From Psychrobacter sp. Ps6 (GTDB lineage Bacteria > Pseudomonadota > Gammaproteobacteria > Pseudomonadales > Moraxellaceae), in NCBI RefSeq assembly GCF_022129235.1, contig NZ_JADQAI010000008.1, forward strand, positions 93,845 to 157,844: a stretch of 64,000 nucleotides of DNA, written 5' to 3'. This document shows, piece after piece, positions 1 through 8,897 of the stretch. Every line of letters begins with the position of its first letter. Positions within the stretch are counted from its first letter, which is position 1. The notes below the pieces were generated by a model. It did no database searches, was not told where the DNA came from, and saw only the letters and a program-made list of their open reading frames with translations. Made by a program: the position numbers and the translations under genes.

Positions 1-330
1 ATGAAGCGCGCCGTACAAAACAGCATGCGTTCTGGTGCTAAAGGTATTAAAGTTGAGCTGTCTGGTCGTCTTGGCGGTGCTGAGATTGCTCGTAGCGAAT
101 GGTATCGTGAAGGCCGTGTGCCATTGCATACACTTCGTGCTGATATTGACTATGCGTCAATTCGTGCAGAGACAACTTACGGCACCATCGGTGTTAAAGT
201 TTGGATTTTCCGCGGAGAGATCCTTGACGGTATGAACAGTGTTTATAATCCCGTCAAAGAAGAGCAGACTCGTGCGCCAAAACGCCGTGGTCGCGGAAAC
301 GGAAACCGTCGAAACTCAGACAGAGGTTAA
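1..330 (+). CDS. rpsC: 30S ribosomal protein S3, 3' part only
   Basis: This is the C-terminal 109 residues of S3; the gene begins upstream of the window, so the ATG at base 1 is an internal methionine. S3 sits at the mRNA entry channel of the small subunit and contributes to mRNA unwinding. The run [20 protein letters not shown] and the later [18 protein letters not shown] are the conserved S3 C-terminal domain. The tail is rich in Arg, Lys and Asn (from about residue 85), as is usual. It is followed after 3 bases by rplP, as in the S10 operon. Confidence 0.97.
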   Translation: MKRAVQNSMRSGAKGIKVELSGRLGGAEIARSEWYREGRVPLHTLRADIDYASIRAETTYGTIGVKVWIFRGEILDGMNSVYNPVKEEQTRAPKRRGRGNGNRRNSDRG

Positions 331-333
331 ACT

Positions 334-747
334 ATGTTACAGCCAAAACGTACCAAGTTTCGTAAAATGCACAAAGGTCGTAACACTGGGCTAGCTCATC
401 GTGGAAGCACCGTTGCATTCGGACAAATTGGTCTAAAATCATTGACGCGCGGTCGTATGACAGCTCGTCAAATCGAAGCAGCACGTCGTACCATCACTCG
501 TAAAATTAAGCGTGGCGGTAAGATTTGGATTCGTGTATTCCCAGACAAGCCTATTACCAACAAACCATTAGAAGTACGTATGGGTAAAGGTAAAGGTCCA
601 GTTGAGTATTGGGTATGCGAAATCAAGCCTGGTAAAGTGCTATATGAAATTGAAGGGGTGCCAGAAGAGCTTGCACGTGAAGCTTTCACGCTTGCTGCAG
701 CAAAACTGCCCTTTAAAACTACCATTGTTAAGCGGACGATAATGTAA
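334..747 (+). CDS. rplP: 50S ribosomal protein L16
   Basis: L16, 137 residues, binds 23S rRNA near the A site and helps position tRNA at the peptidyl transferase centre. It opens with [20 protein letters not shown] and contains the [20 protein letters not shown] segment typical of the family. The stop codon overlaps the rpmC start by one base (TAATG), so the two are translationally coupled. Its place between rpsC and rpmC is the standard S10-operon order. In some bacteria the L16 Arg81 is hydroxylated; nothing in this window encodes that enzyme. Confidence 0.98.
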   Translation: MLQPKRTKFRKMHKGRNTGLAHRGSTVAFGQIGLKSLTRGRMTARQIEAARRTITRKIKRGGKIWIRVFPDKPITNKPLEVRMGKGKGPVEYWVCEIKPGKVLYEIEGVPEELAREAFTLAAAKLPFKTTIVKRTIM

Positions 748-944
748 TGAAGATCAGTGAATTACGTGATAAATCATTAGAAGAACTGACCCAGTTACTT
801 GATGAAAAGCAACTTGATGCTTTCCGTATTCGTATGGCTAAAGCAACTGGTCAGTTGGGTAATACCCATGAAGTCAGAGGCAATCGTCGCACGATTGCTC
901 AGCTTCAGACTTTGATCAACGAGAAACAACGAGGCGACTCATGA
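747..944 (+). CDS. rpmC: 50S ribosomal protein L29
   Basis: L29 is a 65-residue helical-hairpin protein at the polypeptide exit tunnel, near the docking site for trigger factor and SRP. The sequence starts [20 protein letters not shown] and ends with the [16 protein letters not shown] helix, a good match to the family in length and pattern. It overlaps rplP by one base and rpsQ by four (ATGA), which implies tight translational coupling inside the S10 operon. Confidence 0.97.
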   Translation: MKISELRDKSLEELTQLLDEKQLDAFRIRMAKATGQLGNTHEVRGNRRTIAQLQTLINEKQRGDS

Positions 945-1216
945 GCGATAACAATCAAACAGCTACCAATGCTAGCGTATTGACAGGACGAGTTGTCAGC
1001 GACAAGATGGACAAGTCCATCACAGTTTTGATTGAGCGTCTGGTTCGTCATCCTTTGTATGGCAAACAGCTTCGTCGTTCTACTAAAATCAAAGCACATG
1101 ATGAGAACAACGTTTGCCAACAAGGCGACCTTGTCCGTATCAAAGAAACGCGTCCAATCTCAAAAACTAAGTCTTGGACTTTAGTTGATGTGGTTGAAAA
1201 AGTAGAAAAAATCTAA
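941..1216 (+). CDS. rpsQ: 30S ribosomal protein S17
   Basis: S17 (91 residues) is a primary 16S rRNA binder with an OB fold. The family signature is visible in [20 protein letters not shown] and the later [19 protein letters not shown]. The start ATG overlaps the rpmC stop. It is the last gene of the S10-type block; a spacer of about 180 bases follows before rplN, and a promoter-like element lies in it. The start with [14 protein letters not shown] is a slightly extended N-terminus compared with E. coli (84 residues). Confidence 0.97.
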   Translation: MSDNNQTATNASVLTGRVVSDKMDKSITVLIERLVRHPLYGKQLRRSTKIKAHDENNVCQQGDLVRIKETRPISKTKSWTLVDVVEKVEKI

Positions 1217-1221
1217 GTAAA

Positions 1222-1250
1222 TTGCATTAAAAGCCAGAAGCTGTTAAAAT
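1222..1250 (+). promoter_or_regulatory. candidate spc operon promoter
   Basis: A TTGCAT hexamer (1222-1227) and a TAAAAT hexamer (1245-1250) are separated by 17 bases, a sigma-70-like arrangement placed between the S10-type genes and rplN, where E. coli also has its spc promoter. A start near 1257 would give a leader of about 140 bases before rplN. The prediction rests on sequence only; the S10 transcript may also read through. Confidence 0.5.
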
Positions 1251-1399
1251 AGCCGCCTTTTTAAGGATGCTGATTGCGCCGAGCGTATATCACTCACATT
1301 AAGAGTAAGTCGCGGTTATTTATATTAAAATGCCGTCCTACTCATTCTGTGCTAGCGGCAGCAACTGGTTTTTATTGCTCATACGTGTGGAGTAACGCT

Positions 1400-1768
1400 A
1401 TGATTCAGGTTGAGTCAATGCTGGAAGTTGCAGACAATAGCGGTGCAAGGCGAGTTCAGTGCATTAAAGTACTGGGTGGTTCTCATCGTCGTTATGCATC
1501 AGTTGGCGACATTATTAAAGTAACGGTTAAAGAAGCCATTCCTCGTGGTCGTGTTAAAAAAGGCGACGTGATGAATGCAGTAGTTGTACGCACCAAAAAA
1601 GGCGTTCGTCGTCCAGATGGTTCTGTGTTACGTTTTGATGACAATGCTGCGGTATTGTTGAACCAAAACAAAGCGCCGATTGCAACTCGTATTTTTGGAC
1701 CGGTAACTCGTGAACTACGTGGTGATCAGTTTATGAAAATTGTATCACTAGCACCAGAAGTATTGTGA
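1400..1768 (+). CDS. rplN: 50S ribosomal protein L14
   Basis: L14, 122 residues, lies at the intersubunit bridge B8 and contacts 16S rRNA. The protein begins [20 protein letters not shown]; the frame stays open further upstream, but only the ATG at 1400 gives the exact family length, and it has a GGAG motif (1389-1392) about 7 bases ahead. The conserved block [20 protein letters not shown] is present. First gene of the spc operon; rplX follows after 8 bases. Confidence 0.97.
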   Translation: MIQVESMLEVADNSGARRVQCIKVLGGSHRRYASVGDIIKVTVKEAIPRGRVKKGDVMNAVVVRTKKGVRRPDGSVLRFDDNAAVLLNQNKAPIATRIFGPVTRELRGDQFMKIVSLAPEVL

Positions 1769-1776
1769 GGTAATCC

Positions 1777-2094
1777 ATGTCAAAATTACGTAAAGGCGAT
1801 ACAGTTATCGTGATTGCTGGGAAAGACAAAGGCAAGCAAGGTACTGTACAAGCTGTAAAAAACGATCGTATTAAAGTTGAAGGCATTAATATTGTCACTA
1901 AACATCAGAAGCCAAATCAGGCAACTGGCGTTGAAGGTGGCATCCTTAAGCAAGAAGCTTTTCTGCATATCTCAAATGTCGCAATCTTAAATGCGCAAAC
2001 CCAAAAAGCAGACCGTATTACTTATCAGTTTGGCGAAGACGGCAAGAAACAACGCGTCTATCGTTCAAACGGTGAAGTAGTGGCGACTGCGTAA
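1777..2094 (+). CDS. rplX: 50S ribosomal protein L24
   Basis: L24 (105 residues) is an assembly-initiator protein that binds the 5' domain of 23S rRNA and also lines the exit tunnel. The KOW motif is clear near the N-terminus (LRKGDTVIVIAGKDKGKQGT), and NIVTKHQKPNQATGVEGGI is the family's second conserved block. It sits between rplN and rplE as usual. Length and start agree with the E. coli protein (104 residues). Confidence 0.97.
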   Translation: MSKLRKGDTVIVIAGKDKGKQGTVQAVKNDRIKVEGINIVTKHQKPNQATGVEGGILKQEAFLHISNVAILNAQTQKADRITYQFGEDGKKQRVYRSNGEVVATA

Positions 2095-2115
2095 GACACT
2101 AAGGGTGTAATGGTA

Positions 2116-2652
2116 ATGGCAAGATTAAAATCTTTATATAACGATAAATTAAAGCAGCAAATCAAAGAAGATCTTGGTTTGGACAATGTGATGCAAGTGC
2201 CTAAAATCACTAAAATCACACTTAACATGGGTGTAGGCGGCGCGTCTCAAGACAAGAAATTGCTTGAAGGTGCTGTAGCTGACATGACCGCGATTGCTGG
2301 TCAAAAACCTGTTGTCACCAAAGCGCGTAAATCAGTTGCTGGCTTTAAGATTCGTGAAGAATGGCCAATTGGCTGTAAAGTAACGCTACGCGGTGAGCAA
2401 ATGTACGAATTTTTAGATCGTCTCGTTGCCATTGCAATTCCTCGTATTCGTGATTTCCGCGGTTTTTCACCTAAAGCCTTTGACGGACGTGGTAACTACT
2501 CATTGGGTATTAAAGAACAGATCGTATTCCCAGAAGTAGATTTTGACAAGATTGACCGTATCCGTGGTATGGATGTGACAATTACCACGTCAGCTCAATC
2601 TGATGAAGAAGGTCGTGCGTTGCTTAAAGCATTCGGCTTCCCATTTAAATAA
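2116..2652 (+). CDS. rplE: 50S ribosomal protein L5
   Basis: L5 (178 residues from this start) binds 5S rRNA and contacts the P-site tRNA in the central protuberance. Conserved parts include [40 protein letters not shown] and the C-terminal [20 protein letters not shown]. Two in-frame ATGs lie at 2110 and 2116. The AAGGG at 2101-2105 is 10 bases from the second but only 4 from the first, and homologues begin MARL, so the second is preferred. The spc order rplX-rplE-rpsN is kept. Confidence 0.96.
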   Translation: MARLKSLYNDKLKQQIKEDLGLDNVMQVPKITKITLNMGVGGASQDKKLLEGAVADMTAIAGQKPVVTKARKSVAGFKIREEWPIGCKVTLRGEQMYEFLDRLVAIAIPRIRDFRGFSPKAFDGRGNYSLGIKEQIVFPEVDFDKIDRIRGMDVTITTSAQSDEEGRALLKAFGFPFK

Positions 2653-2664
2653 GGTAAAGACGTT

Positions 2665-2970
2665 ATGGCAAAGAAGAGCATGATTAACCGCGAATTAAAA
2701 CGCGAAAAAATGGTTGCTAAATATGCTGAAAAGCGTATCAAGCTAAAAGAAACTATCAGTGATATGACTGCAAGTGACGAAGCTCGTATGGAAGCGATGT
2801 TAGAGCTACAAGCTCTTCCACGCAACTCATCACCAGTACGTCTGCGTAATCGTTGTGCTATCACCGGTCGTCCTCACGGTTACTTCCGCAAGTTTGGCTT
2901 ATCACGCAATATGCTGCGTGAGCGTGTCATGCAAGGCGATGTGCCTGGTGTTCGTAAAGCAAGCTGGTAA
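2665..2970 (+). CDS. rpsN: 30S ribosomal protein S14
   Basis: S14, 101 residues, binds the 3' major domain of 16S rRNA in the head. It is the long, zinc-independent form found in E. coli: there is no pair of CxxC motifs, only one isolated Cys in [20 protein letters not shown]. The C-terminus GVRKASW is the conserved family end. It lies 12 bases after rplE and 11 before rpsH in the spc operon. Confidence 0.97.
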   Translation: MAKKSMINRELKREKMVAKYAEKRIKLKETISDMTASDEARMEAMLELQALPRNSSPVRLRNRCAITGRPHGYFRKFGLSRNMLRERVMQGDVPGVRKASW

Positions 2971-2981
2971 GGAGTAACTAT

Positions 2982-3380
2982 ATGAGTATGCAAGATACCG
3001 TTGGGGATATGCTAACCCGTATCCGTAACGCACAAATGGCTAACAAAGTATCGGTAGCAATGCCGAGCTCTAAATTACGTAAATCAATTGCTGATTTGCT
3101 AGTTAGCGAAGGTTATGTGGCGAGCGCCGTTGTTACTGAGCAAGAAAACAACAAAGCAACCCTTACTATTGAATTAAAATATTTCGAAGGCCGTGCGGTT
3201 ATCGAAACTATTCAACGTTATAGCCGCCCTGGTCTTCGCCAGTTCCGCGGTAAAGACGAAATCCCTACTGTTAAGCAAGGTATGGGTGTTGCTATCGTAT
3301 CGACTAGCCAAGGTATCATGAGCGATCGTGCTGCACGCGCTGCTGGTATCGGTGGTGAAATCGTTGCATTTGTAGCGTAA
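2982..3380 (+). CDS. rpsH: 30S ribosomal protein S8
   Basis: S8 (132 residues) binds the central domain of 16S rRNA, and in E. coli it also represses the spc operon by binding its own mRNA near rplE. The sequence opens [20 protein letters not shown] and ends with the conserved [20 protein letters not shown]. Start chosen at 2982, after GGAG at 2971-2974. A 176-base spacer with a terminator-like hairpin follows, which is longer than any other gap inside this operon. Confidence 0.97.
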   Translation: MSMQDTVGDMLTRIRNAQMANKVSVAMPSSKLRKSIADLLVSEGYVASAVVTEQENNKATLTIELKYFEGRAVIETIQRYSRPGLRQFRGKDEIPTVKQGMGVAIVSTSQGIMSDRAARAAGIGGEIVAFVA

Positions 3381-3483
3381 GCTATACGACGATGAAGTCT
3401 ATTTGATGTTTGTTAGGCTTCTATCGATTGAGTAATGTTGAATTATTTCAAATTGATAGGTGTCTAACACAGTCAACTATGCT

Positions 3484-3516
3484 AAACTAACACGCTTTTT
3501 AGCCTGTTAGTTTTTT
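3484..3516 (+). terminator. terminator-like hairpin inside the spc operon
   Basis: AAACTAACA (3484-3492) pairs with TGTTAGTTT (3505-3513), a smaller GCT/AGC pairing lies inside the loop, and six Ts follow (3511-3516). The shape is that of an intrinsic terminator or attenuator, though the stem is AT-rich and so weak. It lies between rpsH and rplF, which must still be transcribed, so partial termination, an extra promoter or an RNA-processing role are possible. Confidence 0.45.
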
Positions 3517-3556
3517 CGCTAATATAAAGAAGTTAAATTTTTTAAGGAATATTCCT

Positions 3557-4090
3557 ATGTCTCGTGTGGCTAAAGCCCCAGTGACGCTGCCAAATGGCGT
3601 AAGCGTTACTTTGAACGATCGGCAGGTCGAAGTTAAAGGCAAGAACGGTACTATGTCTTTACACCTGCATGAATTGGTCGAGCTGAAACAGGAAGATGAT
3701 GCTATCATTTTCTCACCTGCAGTCGATTCAAAAGAAGCTATGATGCACACTGGCACCATGCGCGCTCTTATTAACAACTACGTTAAAGGCGTGAATGAAG
3801 GCTTTGAAAGACGTCTTCAGTTAATTGGTGTTGGTTATCGCGCACAAGTCGCTGGTAACAAAGTAACCTTAAACGTGGGTTACTCTCATCCAGTAGAGTA
3901 TACGTTACCTGAAGGTGTGTCAGCTGAAACCCCAACGCAAACTGAAATTGTTTTGAAATCAAATGATAAACAGCAGCTTGGTCAAGCAGCGGCTAACATC
4001 CGTGGTTTCCGCCCACCTGAGCCTTATAAGGGTAAAGGTATTCGTTATAGTGACGAGCATGTGATTCGCAAAGAAGCTAAGAAAAAATAA
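3557..4090 (+). CDS. rplF: 50S ribosomal protein L6
   Basis: L6 (177 residues) binds helix 97 and the sarcin-ricin region of 23S rRNA close to the factor-binding site. It begins [20 protein letters not shown] and ends with the strongly conserved block [20 protein letters not shown] followed by a Lys-rich tail. The ATG at 3557 has AAGGA nine bases ahead. It follows the unusually long spacer after rpsH and is spaced 11 bases from rplR. Confidence 0.97.
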   Translation: MSRVAKAPVTLPNGVSVTLNDRQVEVKGKNGTMSLHLHELVELKQEDDAIIFSPAVDSKEAMMHTGTMRALINNYVKGVNEGFERRLQLIGVGYRAQVAGNKVTLNVGYSHPVEYTLPEGVSAETPTQTEIVLKSNDKQQLGQAAANIRGFRPPEPYKGKGIRYSDEHVIRKEAKKK

Positions 4091-4101
4091 GGTGAGTTGA
4101 A

Positions 4102-4452
4102 ATGTTTGATAAAAAAGCAGCTCGTCTGCGTCGAGCTAAGAAAACACGCGCACATATCCGTTTCTTAGGCGTTCATCGCTTAACGGTTAATCGCACGTCA
4201 AAACATATTTATGCCCAGATTATCTCTCCAAATGGTGGTGAAGTGATTGCTCAGGCATCTACCTTAGACAGCAGCTTGCGTTCAGGCGCGACTGGTAATG
4301 CTGATTCAGCAACGTCTGTAGGCCAAATGATCGCAGAACGCGCAAAAGCAGCTGGTATTACTAAAGTTGCCTTTGACCGTAGTGGTTTCAAATATCATGG
4401 TCGAGTTAAAGCTTTAGCAGAAGCTGCTCGCGAAAACGGATTGGAGTTTTAA
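4102..4452 (+). CDS. rplR: 50S ribosomal protein L18
   Basis: L18, 116 residues, binds 5S rRNA together with L5 and L25. The Arg/Lys-rich N-terminus (first 25 residues) and the C-terminal block [20 protein letters not shown] are diagnostic. The length equals the usual 116-118 residues. It is followed by rpsE after 2 bases. Nothing unusual was seen. Confidence 0.97.
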   Translation: MFDKKAARLRRAKKTRAHIRFLGVHRLTVNRTSKHIYAQIISPNGGEVIAQASTLDSSLRSGATGNADSATSVGQMIAERAKAAGITKVAFDRSGFKYHGRVKALAEAARENGLEF

Positions 4453-4454
4453 TC

Positions 4455-4970
4455 ATGGCTAGAAATGATAAAAATGATAAAAATGAACAGACTGACGGTC
4501 TAGTAGAACGCTTAGTTACCGTTGATCGCGTTGCAAAAGTTGTTAAAGGTGGTCGTATTTTCTCTTTCACTGCGTTGACCGTAGTGGGTGATGGCAATGG
4601 TCGTGTTGGTTTTGGTCGTGGTAAAGCGCGTGAAGTGCCTGCTGCTATCCAAAAAGCACTAGAAGCTGCCAAACGTAATATGATTACTGTTGAGCTAAAT
4701 GATGCAACTTTGCATCATCCGATCAAAGCACGTCATGGTGCTAGTAAAGTCTACATGCAGCCTGCTTCTGAAGGTACTGGCGTAATCGCTGGTGGCGCAA
4801 TGCGTGCTGTACTAGAAGTTGCTGGTGTCAAAAATGTTTTGACTAAATGTTATGGTTCTACCAATACTGCTAACGTTGTTCGTGCAACGTTTAACGGTTT
4901 ACGTGATATGTCAACTCCAGAGAAGATGGCAGCTAAACGTGGTAAATCTGTAGACGAAATCTTGGGTTAA
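4455..4970 (+). CDS. rpsE: 30S ribosomal protein S5
   Basis: S5 (171 residues) lies near the mRNA entry and is important for translational accuracy; changes in the family confer spectinomycin resistance or a ram phenotype. The double-stranded RNA-binding fold is marked by [20 protein letters not shown] and [20 protein letters not shown], followed by a C-terminal domain with [20 protein letters not shown]. The N-terminus carries a short repeated Asn-Asp-Lys stretch. rpmD follows after 20 bases. Confidence 0.97.
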   Translation: MARNDKNDKNEQTDGLVERLVTVDRVAKVVKGGRIFSFTALTVVGDGNGRVGFGRGKAREVPAAIQKALEAAKRNMITVELNDATLHHPIKARHGASKVYMQPASEGTGVIAGGAMRAVLEVAGVKNVLTKCYGSTNTANVVRATFNGLRDMSTPEKMAAKRGKSVDEILG

Positions 4971-4990
4971 CTTAGACTAGGTGAGTTACG

Positions 4991-5170
4991 ATGAAAAAAA
5001 TGAAAGTCACTCAATTTAAATCGGGTGCCCATCGCCTAAAGAGCCACAAAGCGAGCTTGAAAGGATTGGGTTTACGCCGCATTAATCACACTGTTGTAGT
5101 AGAAGATACTCCTTCAACACGTGGCATGGTTAATCGCGTTAACTACATGGTAAAAGTGGAGGAAGCGTAA
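4991..5170 (+). CDS. rpmD: 50S ribosomal protein L30
   Basis: L30 is a small (59-residue) protein of the large subunit. Translation gives [20 protein letters not shown] at the N-terminus, then a [20 protein letters not shown] block that matches the L30 core with its conserved Leu-Arg-Arg and Asp-Thr-Pro. The stop overlaps the rplO start by one base. Its position between rpsE and rplO is the normal one, and a GTGAG motif sits 6 bases ahead of the ATG. Confidence 0.95.
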   Translation: MKKMKVTQFKSGAHRLKSHKASLKGLGLRRINHTVVVEDTPSTRGMVNRVNYMVKVEEA

Positions 5171-5610
5171 TGGGTCTTAGATTAAATGAATTATCACCAG
5201 GTGTTGGTGCAAAGAAAACTGCCCAACGTCGTGGTCGTGGTATCGGTTCAGGTCTTGGTAAAACTGGTGGTCGTGGTGTAAAAGGTCAGAAATCTCGTTC
5301 AGGTTCTAGCATTCGCTCAGGATTTGAAGGTGGTCAAATGCCTTTATATCGCCGTCTACCAAAATTTGGTTTTACTAGTAAACTGGCTATGAAGACTGCC
5401 GAAGTACGTCTTTCTGAACTGAATAAAATTGAAGGCGATGTAGTTAGCCTTGAAACACTTAAAGCTGCTAACCTTATCCGCCACGATATGAAACGTGCTC
5501 GTGTAATGCTATCAGGCGAAGTCACTAAAGCTTATACCTTTAAAGGTATCAAAGTGACTAAAGGTGCTAAGCAAGCAATCGAAGCTGCTGGTGGTAGCAT
5601 CGAGGAGTAG
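5170..5610 (+). CDS. rplO: 50S ribosomal protein L15
   Basis: L15 (146 residues) is a late-assembly protein of the large subunit with a long basic N-terminal extension. It begins [20 protein letters not shown], and a Gly/Arg/Lys-rich stretch to about residue 45 includes [20 protein letters not shown], followed by the globular C-terminal domain. It overlaps rpmD by one base, and secY starts 4 bases after its stop, the conserved arrangement. Confidence 0.97.
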   Translation: MGLRLNELSPGVGAKKTAQRRGRGIGSGLGKTGGRGVKGQKSRSGSSIRSGFEGGQMPLYRRLPKFGFTSKLAMKTAEVRLSELNKIEGDVVSLETLKAANLIRHDMKRARVMLSGEVTKAYTFKGIKVTKGAKQAIEAAGGSIEE

Positions 5611-5614
5611 TAAC

Positions 5615-6961
5615 GTGTCAAAACAATCAATGTCATCGGCTGGTATACCGCTTAATCCATTCGCCTTTATACGCAAGTATGATGAGTTATGGTCGCGTTT
5701 ATTATTCTTAATCGGCGCATTGATTGTTTATCGTTTAGGGTCGCACATTCCAGTGCCGGGTATTAATCCGGTTAATCTGGCTGATCTGTTTTCGCGCAAC
5801 GAAAATACCATCTTGAGCATGTTTAATATGTTCTCAGGTGGTGCGCTAGAGCGTATGTCTATTATGGCGCTTGGTATTATGCCATATATCTCAGCATCGA
5901 TTATCGTACAGATGATGTCTGCAGTATTGCCATCGCTTGAAGCTCTCAAGAAAGAGGGTGAAGCGGGACGACGCAAGCTGAACAAGTATACCCGTCAAGG
6001 AACGCTTGCTTTAGCACTAGTACAGTCATTAGGAATGTGTGCTGGCTTAATCAGCCAAAATCTTACCTTATCATCTGGTTTGACTTTCTATATTCCAGCC
6101 GTTACTTCATTGGTAGCGGGCGCAATGTTCTTAATGTGGCTTGGTGAGCAGATTACGGAACGCGGCGTTGGTAATGGTATATCAATGCTCATTTTTGCGA
6201 GTATTGTTGCTGGTACGCCAGGTATGATTTCGCAATCTATCGAACAGGTCAATCAAGGTCAAATGAACTTGATTGTACTATTTATTTTTGTATTGTTAGG
6301 CATCGCGGTCACTGCAGGTATCGTTTATATTGAACGTGCTCAGCGCCGTGTTCCTGTCAACTATGCACAGAAGCAACAGCAAGGTCGCAAAATCTATGCT
6401 CAGCAGCAGTCACATCTGCCGTTGAAGCTCAACATGGCAGGGGTTATCCCAGCTATTTTTGCCAGTTCTTTGTTGCTGTTTCCAGCAAGTTTAGGGCAAT
6501 GGGTTGGTCAATCAACTGATCCTACCTTCGTACAAAAAATACTACAAAATATGGCATTGGTACTGTCTCCTGGACAACCGCTATATTTAGTACTGTTTGG
6601 CGCAATGATTATTTTCTTCTGTTATTTTTATACGGCACTAGTATTTAGTCCACGTGAAGTAGCAGAGAACCTTAAACGTAGTGGTGCGTATATCCCAGGT
6701 ATTCGCCCCGGACAACAAACTCAGCGTTACCTCGATCATGTATTAAACCGACTGACCTTTATTGGCGCGATGTATATGACGGTTATTTGTTTAATGCCAA
6801 TGGTCGTCCAGTCATCGTTTGGTGTACCGTTTCAACTTGGTGGTACGTCGCTACTGATTATGGTGGTTGTGGTAATGGATTTCATCTCGCAGATTCAAGC
6901 GCATTTGATGACCCATCAATATCATGATCAGACGTTAATTCAATCGCCCACTCAACCTTAA
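5615..6961 (+). CDS. secY: Sec translocase channel subunit SecY
   Basis: SecY is the pore subunit of the SecYEG inner-membrane translocon. The 448-residue product has ten predicted membrane spans. Family features include the plug-region sequence [20 protein letters not shown], the [20 protein letters not shown] loop and, in the cytoplasmic C5/C6 region, [20 protein letters not shown]. The start is taken as the GTG at 5615, with GAGGAG 7 bases ahead; the frame is open further upstream inside rplO, but an overlap of that size would be atypical. It is the last large gene of the spc operon. Confidence 0.96.
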   Translation: MSKQSMSSAGIPLNPFAFIRKYDELWSRLLFLIGALIVYRLGSHIPVPGINPVNLADLFSRNENTILSMFNMFSGGALERMSIMALGIMPYISASIIVQMMSAVLPSLEALKKEGEAGRRKLNKYTRQGTLALALVQSLGMCAGLISQNLTLSSGLTFYIPAVTSLVAGAMFLMWLGEQITERGVGNGISMLIFASIVAGTPGMISQSIEQVNQGQMNLIVLFIFVLLGIAVTAGIVYIERAQRRVPVNYAQKQQQGRKIYAQQQSHLPLKLNMAGVIPAIFASSLLLFPASLGQWVGQSTDPTFVQKILQNMALVLSPGQPLYLVLFGAMIIFFCYFYTALVFSPREVAENLKRSGAYIPGIRPGQQTQRYLDHVLNRLTFIGAMYMTVICLMPMVVQSSFGVPFQLGGTSLLIMVVVVMDFISQIQAHLMTHQYHDQTLIQSPTQP

Positions 6962-6991
6962 TGAGCGGTACGATATTTCAAGGAGCATGCT

Positions 6992-7108
6992 ATGAAAGTT
7001 CAAGCATCAGTTAAAAAGATTTGTGGTAGCTGTAAAGTTGTGCGCCGTAAAGGCCGTGTACATATTATCTGTACAGCAGAACCGCGCCACAAGCAACGTC
7101 AAGGTTAA
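6992..7108 (+). CDS. rpmJ: 50S ribosomal protein L36
   Basis: L36 is the smallest ribosomal protein, 38 residues here. It begins [14 protein letters not shown]. The zinc ligands of the C+ form are all present: Cys11, Cys14, Cys27 and His33. AAGGAG at 6980-6985 lies 6 bases ahead of the ATG. The gene closes the spc operon after secY, as in many gammaproteobacteria. A 252-base spacer with a hairpin and a promoter follows. Confidence 0.95.
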   Translation: MKVQASVKKICGSCKVVRRKGRVHIICTAEPRHKQRQG

Positions 7109-7169
7109 TATTTGATAGCATGAGTTTTTTAACTTTTGTTACCAAATAAATTAATACTTGAAAAATAAC

Positions 7170-7191
7170 GGCGGATGGGATATCATCCGCC
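7170..7191 (+). promoter_or_regulatory. hairpin at the spc/alpha operon border
   Basis: GGCGGATG (7170-7177) and CATCCGCC (7184-7191) form a perfect 8-bp GC-rich stem with a 6-base loop. No T run follows, so it is not a classical intrinsic terminator. It may slow or process the transcript between rpmJ and rpsM. Flanking ACGG and CCGT can extend the pairing. Confidence 0.5.
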
Positions 7192-7193
7192 AC

Positions 7194-7223
7194 TTGCCGT
7201 GTTTATGCAGAATGTTTTATAAT
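7194..7223 (+). promoter_or_regulatory. candidate alpha operon promoter
   Basis: TTGCCG (7194-7199) and a perfect TATAAT (7218-7223) are separated by 18 bases. Transcription from about 7230 would give a leader of about 130 bases before rpsM. In E. coli the alpha operon leader is the target of translational repression by S4; I could not model such a pseudoknot here. Confidence 0.5.
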
Positions 7224-7360
7224 GTTTTCGATCGATAGGCTTTCAACTAAGTCAAAAGAACGACTATCATTATAAAAAATCTAGTATTAACAGCAACAAA
7301 TCTGAAGAATAATGCCTTATTGATAAATAACGCTTATTTTTCTTTAATGGAGAGAAATCA

Positions 7361-7717
7361 ATGGCTCGTATTGCCGGCGTAAACATTCCGGATAATAAGC
7401 ATGCTGTTATTTCACTAACTTACATCTTTGGTGTAGGTCGTACCACTGCTCAGAAAATCTTAGAAGCAGTTGGCATTGCCCCTACTACTAAAGTTAGTCA
7501 GTTAGATGATACACAGTTAGATGCTATCCGTGCACAAGTTGCAAATTACATGACTGAAGGTGACCTTCGTCGTGAAGTTTCAATGAATATTAAGCGTTTA
7601 GTTGATCTTGGTTGTTACCGTGGCATCCGCCATCGTCGTAACCTACCAGTTAGAGGTCAGAACACCAAGAACAACGCTCGTACTCGCAAGGGTCCGACAC
7701 GTCCTCTCAAAAGATAA
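7361..7717 (+). CDS. rpsM: 30S ribosomal protein S13
   Basis: S13 (118 residues) lies in the head of the small subunit and forms intersubunit bridges with L5 and 23S rRNA. It begins [20 protein letters not shown], contains the helix-hairpin-helix region [20 protein letters not shown], and ends in a basic tail with the conserved [20 protein letters not shown]. It is the first gene of the alpha operon. GGAGAG lies about 9 bases ahead of the start. Confidence 0.97.
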   Translation: MARIAGVNIPDNKHAVISLTYIFGVGRTTAQKILEAVGIAPTTKVSQLDDTQLDAIRAQVANYMTEGDLRREVSMNIKRLVDLGCYRGIRHRRNLPVRGQNTKNNARTRKGPTRPLKR

Positions 7718-7737
7718 TTAACTTAGGAAGCTAAAAG

Positions 7738-8127
7738 ATGGCAAAAGACACTCGTAGTCGCAAAAAGGTGACTCGTCGTTCAGTATCGGAGGGCATCGCC
7801 CATATCCATGCGTCTTTTAATAACACCATTGTTACGATTACCGATCGTCAAGGTAATGCATTGGCTTGGGCCACTTCAGGTGGACAAGGCTTCCGTGGTT
7901 CACGTAAATCTACACCATTTGCAGCTCAGGTTGCAGCTGAAGTCGCTGGTAAAGCGGCTCAAGAATATGGTGTTAAGAATATCGACGTTTTGGTCAAAGG
8001 ACCAGGACCGGGTCGTGAGTCTGCGGTAAGAGCACTAGGTGCATTGGGTTATAAAGTTAACAGCATCTCTGATGTAACCCCAATCCCACACAATGGTTGC
8101 CGTGCGCCGAAAAAGCGCCGCGTCTAA
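7738..8127 (+). CDS. rpsK: 30S ribosomal protein S11
   Basis: S11, 129 residues, lies on the platform of the small subunit near the E site and contacts the mRNA. Conserved stretches include [40 protein letters not shown] and the basic end [15 protein letters not shown]. The length is identical to the E. coli protein. The 48-base spacer to rpsD contains a small AAGCTTTT/AAAAGCTT pairing. Confidence 0.97.
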   Translation: MAKDTRSRKKVTRRSVSEGIAHIHASFNNTIVTITDRQGNALAWATSGGQGFRGSRKSTPFAAQVAAEVAGKAAQEYGVKNIDVLVKGPGPGRESAVRALGALGYKVNSISDVTPIPHNGCRAPKKRRV

Positions 8128-8175
8128 TATTAAAGACGAAGCTTTTTATCCCAAAAGCTTATAGGAGACATAACA

Positions 8176-8817
8176 ATGGCCCGTTATATTGGACCAAAAC
8201 TTAAATTATCACGTCGTGAAGGCACTGACTTAGGTCTTAAGTCTGGCGTTAAACCATACGACGTAAAAACGAAAAAAGCTGGTCGTCCACCAGGTCAACA
8301 CGGTGTAAGCCGTAACAAGACCTCAGAATATGCTCTACAGTTGCGTGAAAAGCAAAAAGTTAAGCGTATCTATGGTGTATTAGAGCGTCAGTTTGCTAAT
8401 TACTATAAAGAAGCTGCTCGTAAGCGCGGTGCTACTGGTGAAAACCTACTAGCTATGCTTGAGAGCCGTCTAGACAACGTGGTATATCGCATGGGCTTTG
8501 GCTCAACTCGCGCTGAAGCACGTCAGCTAGTCAGTCATCGTACTGTTATGGTAAAAAAAGCTGGTCGTGATGAGTTTGTTCGTGTGAACATTCCATCAAT
8601 TCAGCTTCAAGATGGTGATGTCATCGCTATCCAAGAGAAGTCTCGCGAACAGCTACGTATCAAAAACGCTATCGAACTAGCGACACAACGTGGTATTCCA
8701 GAATGGCTGGATGTTGATCACAGCAAACTACAAGGCACGTTCAAAAAAGCGCCTGATCGTATTGATCTACCTGCTGAAATCAACGAAAGCTTGATCGTTG
8801 AGCTATACTCTAAGTAA
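8176..8817 (+). CDS. rpsD: 30S ribosomal protein S4
   Basis: S4 is a primary 16S rRNA binder that initiates small-subunit assembly; in E. coli it also represses the alpha operon. The 213-residue product starts [20 protein letters not shown]. The S4 domain lies near residues 95-160 ([20 protein letters not shown]). It is the C-minus, zinc-free form, as no cysteine is present, and is a little longer than E. coli S4 (206). An 80-base spacer with a perfect hairpin separates it from rpoA. Confidence 0.97.
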   Translation: MARYIGPKLKLSRREGTDLGLKSGVKPYDVKTKKAGRPPGQHGVSRNKTSEYALQLREKQKVKRIYGVLERQFANYYKEAARKRGATGENLLAMLESRLDNVVYRMGFGSTRAEARQLVSHRTVMVKKAGRDEFVRVNIPSIQLQDGDVIAIQEKSREQLRIKNAIELATQRGIPEWLDVDHSKLQGTFKKAPDRIDLPAEINESLIVELYSK

Positions 8818-8825
8818 TAACGTCA

Positions 8826-8855
8826 TGCTCAATGTTATGAAAATGGCATTGAGCA
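8826..8855 (+). promoter_or_regulatory. hairpin between rpsD and rpoA
   Basis: TGCTCAATG (8826-8834) pairs perfectly with CATTGAGCA (8847-8855) around a 12-base loop. No T run follows. In this position it may be an mRNA-stability or processing element that helps set the ratio of RpoA to ribosomal proteins. The function is inferred from position only. Confidence 0.4.
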
Positions 8856-8897
8856 ATCAACGTTAACTAAACCAGTTTAATAAATCGAGGTGACATC

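Noticed and set aside
1274..1399. An N-terminal extension of L14 in the open frame upstream.
   Set aside because: L14 is almost always 122 residues, and the ATG at 1400 has a good ribosome site; the upstream part is the operon leader.
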